Below, piece after piece: positions 1-3,712 of a stretch of 5,632 nt of DNA. The DNA is from Methanolobus sp. UBA474 (GTDB lineage: Archaea; Halobacteriota; Methanosarcinia; Methanosarcinales; Methanosarcinaceae). Location: the NCBI GenBank assembly GCA_002501695.1, contig DANZ01000014.1, forward strand, positions 642 to 6,273, in the 5' to 3' direction. Below the pieces are notes generated by a model that did not search any database, had not been told where the DNA came from, and saw nothing but the letters and a program-made list of their open reading frames with translations. A program made the position numbers and the translations under genes. Position 1 is the first letter of the stretch; every line of letters begins with the position of its first letter.

Positions 1-252
1 TACGGCCTGAAGGGCACAGCATACTGGATACTGGGCTTTACCATCATCCACGCCCTTGTCGCAACGCAGTTCATGGCGATACCCGGCCCCATAGCGTCCG
101 GGGGGTTCATGTTCGCGTTACTGCTGCTTGTTTGCGCGAACATCCTCATCCTGAAAGGGAAAAGCCCTGAAGCCGGACAGAAAGCCCTCCCCCTGTTCCA
201 CGCCAGCCTGCTGGTATATGCATTATCCATCATCACAGACTATCTTCTCTAA
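1..252 (+). CDS. C-terminal fragment of a UbiA-family prenyltransferase (protoheme IX farnesyltransferase-like), 5' end outside window
   Basis: The frame is open from the first base and encodes 83 residues before TAA at 250-252. The fragment is very hydrophobic, with likely membrane helices at about residues 7-24 and 32-50 and a last one at about 65-83. It ends KALPLFHASLLVYALSIITD followed by YLL. This resembles the C-terminus of heme O synthase (CtaB/CyoE), where a basic ARKLF-type motif precedes a final helix closed by an aspartate. That family moves a farnesyl group onto protoheme IX inside the membrane. The catalytic Asp-rich motifs lie upstream, outside the window, so a related UbiA enzyme acting on another acceptor (quinone, or archaeal lipid such as geranylgeranylglyceryl phosphate) cannot be excluded. 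The gene converges on the PspC operon with a 21-bp gap, leaving almost no room for separate terminators. Membrane-protein status is secure; the exact substrate is not. Confidence 0.6.
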   Translation, partial: YGLKGTAYWILGFTIIHALVATQFMAIPGPIASGGFMFALLLLVCANILILKGKSPEAGQKALPLFHASLLVYALSIITDYLL

Positions 253-273
253 GGGATGCGGACCAGGCTCCGG

Positions 274-609
274 TCAGCTGAGGCCAAAACCTTCCGACAG
301 GCCCTTGAGGACCTCTGCGAACGGGAAATACTGCAGGAACCCGGGAGCCTGCGCAGAAGGATAGGTCCATGCGATCCATACAGCCGCCGCCAGGACCAGC
401 ACCTCGGTAGCATACAATGCATAGGCTGCAGGAGCCTGCCTCACGTGACCCGCCATCACATCCAGGCCGCCCATAATAAGGAGGAGCGGCCATAGCTCCA
501 GCAGTGTCCACCAGGATCCCGGAGGCAGCATATCGAGATTGCCTGCCAGCAGCAGTGCTCCGGCTGTGATGAGAAGCAGGCCGTCCAGCACGCCGCTGCG
601 ATACTCCAC
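274..609 (-). CDS. Small membrane protein with LiaI/LiaF-like transmembrane segment, last gene of the PspC operon
   Basis: The product is 111 residues, starting at GTG 609-607 and ending with TGA at 276-274. This start is chosen because AGGTGAT (619-613) lies three bases upstream, which puts the GGTGAT core at ideal anti-SD spacing. The frame stays open further upstream, but the translation there is Cys/Trp/Gly/Ser-rich and is plainly the shadow of pspC. Residues 8-54 hold two membrane helices around a short loop, with GLLLITAGALLLAGNLDML followed by LELWPLLLIMGGLDVM. This pattern matches the LiaI-LiaF-like transmembrane region (DUF5668 type) and closely resembles the tail of the neighbouring PspC protein. 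A third helix spans about 66-83, followed by a mildly amphipathic tail. The start codon is 4 nt past the pspC stop, so translation is probably coupled. In bacteria, LiaI/LiaF-type proteins act in cell-envelope stress sensing; a similar archaeal role is inference. Confidence 0.8.
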   Translation of the reverse strand: MEYRSGVLDGLLLITAGALLLAGNLDMLPPGSWWTLLELWPLLLIMGGLDVMAGHVRQAPAAYALYATEVLVLAAAVWIAWTYPSAQAPGFLQYFPFAEVLKGLSEGFGLS

Positions 610-612
610 AGG

Positions 613-619
613 ATCACCT
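613..619 (-). promoter_or_regulatory. Ribosome binding site AGGTGAT that fixes the GTG start of the 111-residue gene
   Basis: On the minus strand AGGTGAT is followed by CCT and then GTG. It matches the anti-SD end of archaeal 16S rRNA over GGTGAT and overlaps the pspC stop codon (616-614). This supports coupled translation and argues against the longer upstream frame. Confidence 0.65.
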
Positions 620-1084
620 GCCGCGCCTGAGGATGATCCACAGGCCCACAAGCACGAGGAGCAGCGGCCACATGATATCCCAGTCGAGCCACCAGAACCA
701 TCCCAGCCTGTCCACCAGCAGGAACAGCCCCAGCAGGACAAGCCCTATGCCCGCCCAGACTGCCGGGTCTGGCCTCTCCTTCACAGGTGCCGTATCCCCG
801 GAAAGCGTTCCTGTCTCCAGGTACCTGCCATTGTCCTCCAGGCCGCCTTCTTCACCCTCCTCATTCATTGCCCGTGGCGCCTTACTTACCTTCTCCTCCT
901 CGGGCACGATTATAGCCATGATGATGTATACCAATATCATCAGCCCGTCCGTGGCAAGGGCGGCAACCGCAAAGAGCAGCCGGATCAGGGTCGGATCGGT
1001 ATCGAAATATTTCCCGATGCCTCCCGCCACCCCGGCCAGCATACGATCATCCCTGGTCCGGGTCAGTCTTTTGTTGTTCTCCAT
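614..1084 (-). CDS. PspC-domain membrane protein with C-terminal LiaI/LiaF-like membrane region
   Basis: The product is 156 residues. ATG at 1084-1082 is chosen because AAGGAG (1096-1091) sits six bases upstream; a GTG at 1102 is also in frame but lies upstream of that site. Residues 5-63 form a textbook PspC domain: RLTRTRDDRMLAGVAGGIGK, then YFDTDPTLIRLLFAV, one membrane segment rich in L/I/A (about 33-60) and an acidic PEEE end. Residues 64-106 are a polar, acidic, probably disordered linker. Residues 107-152 form a second membrane hairpin, with GLVLLGLFLLVDRLG and then WDIMWPLLLVLVGLWII, matching the LiaI-LiaF-like region; an RRGR tail closes the protein and is probably cytoplasmic. PspC proteins are inner-membrane partners in phage-shock-type stress responses in bacteria, and PspC-domain proteins are widespread in archaea with mostly unknown roles. 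No PspA homologue is visible here. The gene starts 10 nt after the stop of the 456-residue gene and is followed 4 nt later by a second LiaI/LiaF-like gene. The domain call is firm; the function in this organism is inference. Confidence 0.92.
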   Translation of the reverse strand: MENNKRLTRTRDDRMLAGVAGGIGKYFDTDPTLIRLLFAVAALATDGLMILVYIIMAIIVPEEEKVSKAPRAMNEEGEEGGLEDNGRYLETGTLSGDTAPVKERPDPAVWAGIGLVLLGLFLLVDRLGWFWWLDWDIMWPLLLVLVGLWIILRRGR

Positions 1085-1090
1085 GATAAA

Positions 1091-1096
1091 CTCCTT
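1091..1096 (-). promoter_or_regulatory. Ribosome binding site AAGGAG for pspC
   Basis: AAGGAG lies six bases before ATG 1084-1082 and overlaps the TAA stop (1097-1095) of the upstream gene. It decides the start in favour of MENNKRL over the in-frame GTG at 1102-1100 and points to coupled translation. Confidence 0.75.
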
Positions 1097-2465
1097 ATTC
1101 ACGTCCTTTTTCAGGCATGTGCTCTATCATCATATCAACTTCTTTCAAATTAATACCTTCGGGATTTCCTTTTGTGCTCTCTTTCCCTTTTGCCGCTGCA
1201 ATAAGTTTAGCGACCTGATCTTTGAGATCCGAAGCATTTCCTTTTTCAGCTTCATGCAGCGCACCCCACAACTCTTCCAGGTCCCTGTCATGCAAGCCGA
1301 TGCTATTCGCAAAGGTCTCAAAGGGTCTTAGCACATGTATTGCTTCCAGGCGCTGTTGCGGGTCTTCCATATCAGAGCCACTTAACCGGAGTAGTGCAAC
1401 ATTGAATTCTGAAAAGAATAATAATGCACCATTTTCTGCGATGAACTCCATAAAGTCCCTGTCTGCCTTTTCCTGCAGTTCGTTATGTTTCTTATCCGGA
1501 TCAATGGTCTTAAGCGGGCGGAACGAGCTTATTATGGACATGAGTGTTTCCAGGTCTTTTTCCAGGGCGGGATCGTTTGCTTCAGGCAGCGACGGATAGC
1601 TCATTACCAAAAGATAATCCTGAAGCTCGCCTTCAATACCGATTATGACCAGATTGCTGTTCACACTTGTGTCTTCTATGCCGTTAACTATGGCATTCTC
1701 TATCTCCTGCCGGAGATCAGCTTCCATGAATCTCAATGAACTGCTCTTGATGATGCCTGATTTCAGATCATAGAGTTTCATTAAGTTCGTTTTGAATGCT
1801 TCACTGACCTGAAGCATGAAATTATGTTCAAAGGGGAACTCTGTGAACAATGGTGGCTGATAACGTTCGACCGGGATTATTCCCAGGCGGATCGGTATTG
1901 AGATCTGGAGAGCACTGGGATATTTCCTCCCGGATATGAGGGTCTTTCCGGGAACAGGAACAATGGCTGTGACGGTTTTGGATCTTAATGAAAGGATCCG
2001 TGAGGATGGAACGGGACCGGCAAAAAGTAGATAGTTCACAGAGGGATCAGTGATCAGGAGATTTTCCCTTATCCATTCATCCATACTTAATTCGTGAACG
2101 GACCAGCCTTGCGGTGGTTTATTGATGGTGTAGGACCCATCGGGTGCGCCTATCTTATCCGGTTCCAGATGATGCATCTCCTCTTCGGTTGTCACCTCCT
2201 GGGCAACAGTAAGCTCCCTGAGACCGGGAGGACTGATCCGCCTGGTTTCTTCTTCTTCGTTTTTCATGGATCTCACGACATGGAGGAAATACAGGAATAT
2301 CAATGCCATGAGAATGCCGGCAACGATCCTCTCAACCATATGTTCAGCCGAACGCATCCATAGTATCAGTATTACTTCCACGACAAGAAGGAAAGCCCCG
2401 AGAAGCTGATAGGGTCCTGTGATCTTTGAAATATCGAATTCAGATATCTCGCTCATCGGAACCAT
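1095..2465 (-). CDS. Unrecognised membrane-anchored protein, first gene of the PspC operon
   Basis: The product is 456 residues. I do not recognise the family. Two adjacent hydrophobic helices at about residues 18-37 and 46-64 form a membrane hairpin, followed by a basic/acidic stretch with K68 and R75-R76 that suggests a cytoplasmic C-terminal part. Residues 109-320 look like one globular domain. It opens with GSYTINKPPQGWSVHELS, a strand pattern reminiscent of PsbP/DUF1795-like proteins, and ends LVMSYPSLPEANDP...IISSFRPL, a similar closing pattern; this likeness is weak and I would not assign it. Residues 325-456 are largely helical and charged, with a lysine-rich low-complexity patch near 418-433. 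No catalytic motif is obvious. Start: ATG 2465 has AGGT eight bases upstream, and an in-frame ATG at 2456 is a credible alternative. The gene is visibly poorer in GC than its neighbours (a sampled line gives 45%, against 63-68% in the kinase and pspC). Coding status is secure: it is a long intact frame, tightly packed with pspC. Confidence 0.85.
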   Translation of the reverse strand: MVPMSEISEFDISKITGPYQLLGAFLLVVEVILILWMRSAEHMVERIVAGILMALIFLYFLHVVRSMKNEEEETRRISPPGLRELTVAQEVTTEEEMHHLEPDKIGAPDGSYTINKPPQGWSVHELSMDEWIRENLLITDPSVNYLLFAGPVPSSRILSLRSKTVTAIVPVPGKTLISGRKYPSALQISIPIRLGIIPVERYQPPLFTEFPFEHNFMLQVSEAFKTNLMKLYDLKSGIIKSSSLRFMEADLRQEIENAIVNGIEDTSVNSNLVIIGIEGELQDYLLVMSYPSLPEANDPALEKDLETLMSIISSFRPLKTIDPDKKHNELQEKADRDFMEFIAENGALLFFSEFNVALLRLSGSDMEDPQQRLEAIHVLRPFETFANSIGLHDRDLEELWGALHEAEKGNASDLKDQVAKLIAAAKGKESTKGNPEGINLKEVDMMIEHMPEKGRE

Positions 2466-2529
2466 CCCGTTAGACCTTTAGTATTAGTATCCCTGGTAAG
2501 TGTTTGTCCATGATATCGTACCTTCCCAC

Positions 2530-2575
2530 ATTTTAAATATGTAATTATTACATATAAGTAAGTCTCTTATATCTC
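2530..2575 (-). promoter_or_regulatory. Probable promoter of the PspC operon (AT-rich island with TATA-like boxes)
   Basis: Read on the minus strand, this island carries three TATA-like candidates: GATATAAG (2574-2567), ACTTATATG (2560-2552) and CATATTTAAAATG (2542-2530). With the usual archaeal spacing of about 25 bp to the transcription start, they predict leaders of roughly 80, 65 and 45 nt before ATG 2465. I cannot choose between them. The surrounding DNA is about half GC, so the island stands out. Confidence 0.5.
2537..2555. promoter_or_regulatory. Perfect 9-1-9 palindrome, candidate operator of the PspC operon
   Basis: ATATGTAATTATTACATAT is a perfect inverted repeat with a single central T. 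It lies inside the promoter island, overlapping or just downstream of two of the TATA-like candidates, where a dimeric repressor could block TBP/TFB or polymerase. The size fits a winged-helix or MarR/ArsR-type dimer site, but no regulator gene is adjacent and AT-rich DNA produces palindromes more readily than average. Function is inference. Confidence 0.45.
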
Positions 2576-3130
2576 CTGCAATCGGCCTGTGCGGTTTTAC
2601 TTTGGCCCCCACCGGCCTTCATAGCCATAGATCATTGTATTCCAGTTCAAGGCCGGATCGGATGCATGTAATACTACTGTCCAGCCCGTTGACGACATCC
2701 TGTAATATCTGAGAATGCACGCCCTTCATTTTGTTGCAAAAGTCCGGATATTCCCGGCTGTCATACCCGGGGAAAGACTGCAGGGCAGGCAATGGAAAGG
2801 ATAATGGTAGCATTCCGGGCCTATATCGGGTCGATGACGGAATGGATGCTTTTTTCCTCACGAGGTGCGTTGGCCTCCAACAGACAGAGGCAAGGATATG
2901 GGCAGAATGCTTCCGGTTACCGGGATACATCTTTGCAGGATCCTTGGATTGCCGGGCTTTGTCAGAGTCCATCAGGCTGGCGATCATTTGAGATATGTTC
3001 ATAGGACGGCCGAAGAAATGTAAAGCGTCGCATGGTAATGAAGAACCTGGCCGGGTCTTATCAAAGAGACCATGGAACAGGTAAAGATGTCACGGGAATA
3101 TGAGGGACTGAGGCAGCATGTATGAGCCGG
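2576..3130. other. Stretch with no convincing gene; possible decayed coding sequence
   Basis: Several frames are open here but none reads like an intact protein. The longest is 127 codons on the minus strand (3002-2619). It lacks a ribosome binding site and is rich in Ser, Pro and His in the middle, though its first 25 and last 40 residues look more natural (for example ILQDVVNGLDSSITCIRSGL). On the plus strand the frame 2837-3125 reads protein-like on both sides of three stops clustered at 3021-3044: GIHLCRILGLPGFVRVHQAG before, and KETMEQVKMSREYEGLRQHV after. Either strand could hold a dead gene, or the openness may just reflect base composition. I cannot name a parent family. Confidence 0.3.
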
Positions 3131-3286
3131 TTACTGAGCTTGCTTTATGAGCATCGCGATAGGAAATTCCTTCACTGGCACAGGGCCTATCCCGGTAGCG
3201 TGCCAGTGAACAAAACGCATACGTTCATTTTGCTTCAGGCGCCATGGTCCGTCGCCGATAAATAAAAAGCTCAGCCGGGTGAACAC
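3131..3286 (-). CDS. Possible 51-residue hypothetical protein
   Basis: GTG 3286-3284 opens a frame that ends with TAA at 3133-3131. The product reads FLFIGDGPWRLKQNERMRF and then VHWHATGIGPVPVKEFPIAM, a balanced composition that looks more like protein than the alternative frames. I do not recognise it. Against it: no ribosome binding site before the GTG (or before an internal ATG at residue 23), a GC3 of only about 56%, and an 11-bp perfect inverted repeat (3171-3210) that itself encodes the HWH and VPVKE parts, so the apparent sense may follow from a structured DNA element. A promoter-like island lies 60-120 bp upstream. It could also be a gene remnant or part of a small mobile repeat. Confidence 0.3.
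   Translation of the reverse strand: MFTRLSFLFIGDGPWRLKQNERMRFVHWHATGIGPVPVKEFPIAMLIKQAQ
3171..3210. repeat. 11-bp perfect inverted repeat with 18-nt loop
   Basis: TTCACTGGCAC (3171-3181) is exactly repeated in inverse as GTGCCAGTGAA (3200-3210). The 18-nt loop contains a further GGG/CCC pairing (3183-3185 with 3191-3193). The stem would form on either strand of RNA. No target-site duplication or transposase is visible nearby. It may be a structured RNA, a palindromic repeat element or a remnant mobile-element end. Confidence 0.65.
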
Positions 3287-3344
3287 ATTGAATATACCAC
3301 TATCCGCGTTTTGTCAGTCCGACCCGGACAGACGGACAGCCTTC

Positions 3345-3410
3345 AGAATATTACATGTTACAAAATATATACCGTAAATTATTAAAAGGATGAAATATAA
3401 TAGATACTCG
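3345..3410. promoter_or_regulatory. AT-rich, promoter-like island with TATA-like boxes on both strands
   Basis: The plus strand has ACAAAATATATACC (3360-3373). The minus strand has GGTATATATTTTG (3373-3361) and CTATTATATTTCA (3403-3391). On the minus strand, the first would start transcription near 3343 and could serve the possible 51-residue ORF or a small RNA. On the plus strand, no convincing gene follows. The island is also downstream of the microprotein gene, so its minus-strand T-rich tract could contribute to termination instead. Confidence 0.35.
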
Positions 3411-3423
3411 GTATAGTTGACTT

Positions 3424-3491
3424 TCTGAGATGTGTAGCTTTTATTGTACATCCCCTTCGCAATTTACCCGTCAGTTTGGCCACATCTCAGA
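3424..3491 (-). terminator. Long-loop 11-bp inverted repeat in the 3' region of the microprotein gene
   Basis: TCTGAGATGTG (3424-3434) and CACATCTCAGA (3481-3491) are perfect inverse copies separated by 46 nt. On the minus strand the structure begins 20 nt after the TAA of the 40-residue gene and is followed by T-rich sequence (about 3405-3375), so a 3'-end or terminator role is the simplest reading. The loop is long for a classical terminator; a structured 3' untranslated element or small RNA is possible. Confidence 0.45.
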
Positions 3492-3511
3492 TCCAACCAT
3501 GATGCCATGTT

Positions 3512-3634
3512 TTACTGATCTTCTTTTGATACGTCCTTCTTCTGATCTTCCTCGGGTTCCCTTTTACCAAGGTCCACGATCAGATGGTTACATCGCCCGC
3601 TTTTGGCCCCGCATACTTTACAATATCTTGCCAT
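3512..3634 (-). CDS. 40-residue Cys/His zinc-binding-type microprotein
   Basis: ATG 3634-3632 to TAA 3514-3512 encodes 40 residues. An ATG two codons earlier (3640-3638), directly after an in-frame TAG, would give 42. The N-terminal half reads ARYCKVCGAKSGRCNHLIVD, with C5, C8, C15 and H17 arranged as CxxC-x6-CxH, the typical layout of a single small zinc-binding site with glycine after the second cysteine. The rest is LGKREP and a highly charged Lys/Asp/Glu/Gln tail to the stop, typical of a soluble small protein. Such mini zinc proteins are common in archaea and usually of unknown role; nucleic-acid or protein binding is inference. No strong ribosome binding site is seen. It lies 72 nt downstream of the kinase on the same strand, with a hairpin between them. 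A second frame overlaps it (see findings), so coding status is likely but not certain. Confidence 0.6.
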   Translation of the reverse strand: MARYCKVCGAKSGRCNHLIVDLGKREPEEDQKKDVSKEDQ

Positions 3635-3646
3635 ATGCATCTATAT

Positions 3647-3691
3647 CCGGAATGGTCTACAAATACGTTTGTTGTCAGGACAGCATTCCGG
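3647..3691 (-). terminator. Compound hairpin downstream of the kinase gene
   Basis: CCGGAATG (3647-3654) pairs with CATTCCGG (3684-3691). Inside it GTC (3655-3657) can pair with GAC (3679-3681), and ACAAA (3659-3663) with TTTGT (3668-3672) around a four-base loop. On the minus strand it starts 21 nt after the kinase stop codon and ends 7 nt before the first possible start of the microprotein. No T-run follows directly. It may act as a 3' end or mRNA-stability element for the kinase transcript, or as a leader structure hiding the start of the microprotein gene. Confidence 0.5.
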
Positions 3692-3712
3692 TCTTTGAGC
3701 ATCACGATCGGC

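Noticed and set aside
610..741. N-terminal extension of the 111-residue gene up to 741
   Set aside because: The extra residues are Cys/Trp/Gly/Ser-rich and lie over the pspC coding sequence; a well-placed AGGTGAT supports the GTG at 609.
1085..1102. GTG start for pspC at 1102
   Set aside because: The AAGGAG site is downstream of it and six bases before ATG 1084.
539..1331. Long open frames on the plus strand opposite the PspC operon (539-1153 and 633-1331)
   Set aside because: They are antisense shadows of clearly coding minus-strand genes, with Ser/Pro/His-rich, unnatural composition and no ribosome binding sites.
2612..2656. 8-bp inverted repeat CCGGCCTT/AAGGCCGG with a 29-nt loop
   Set aside because: About one such repeat is expected by chance in 1.2 kb with loops of this size, and no adjoining feature gives it meaning.
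3266..3286. tRNA D-arm-like motif GCTCAGCCGGGTGAAC on the plus strand
   Set aside because: The D-stem pairs badly, no anticodon or T-arm follows at the right spacing, and there is no acceptor stem.
3171..3491. The two 11-bp inverted repeats as the ends of one insertion element
   Set aside because: The arms (TTCACTGGCAC and TCTGAGATGTG) are unrelated, each pairs locally with itself, and no transposase frame lies between them.
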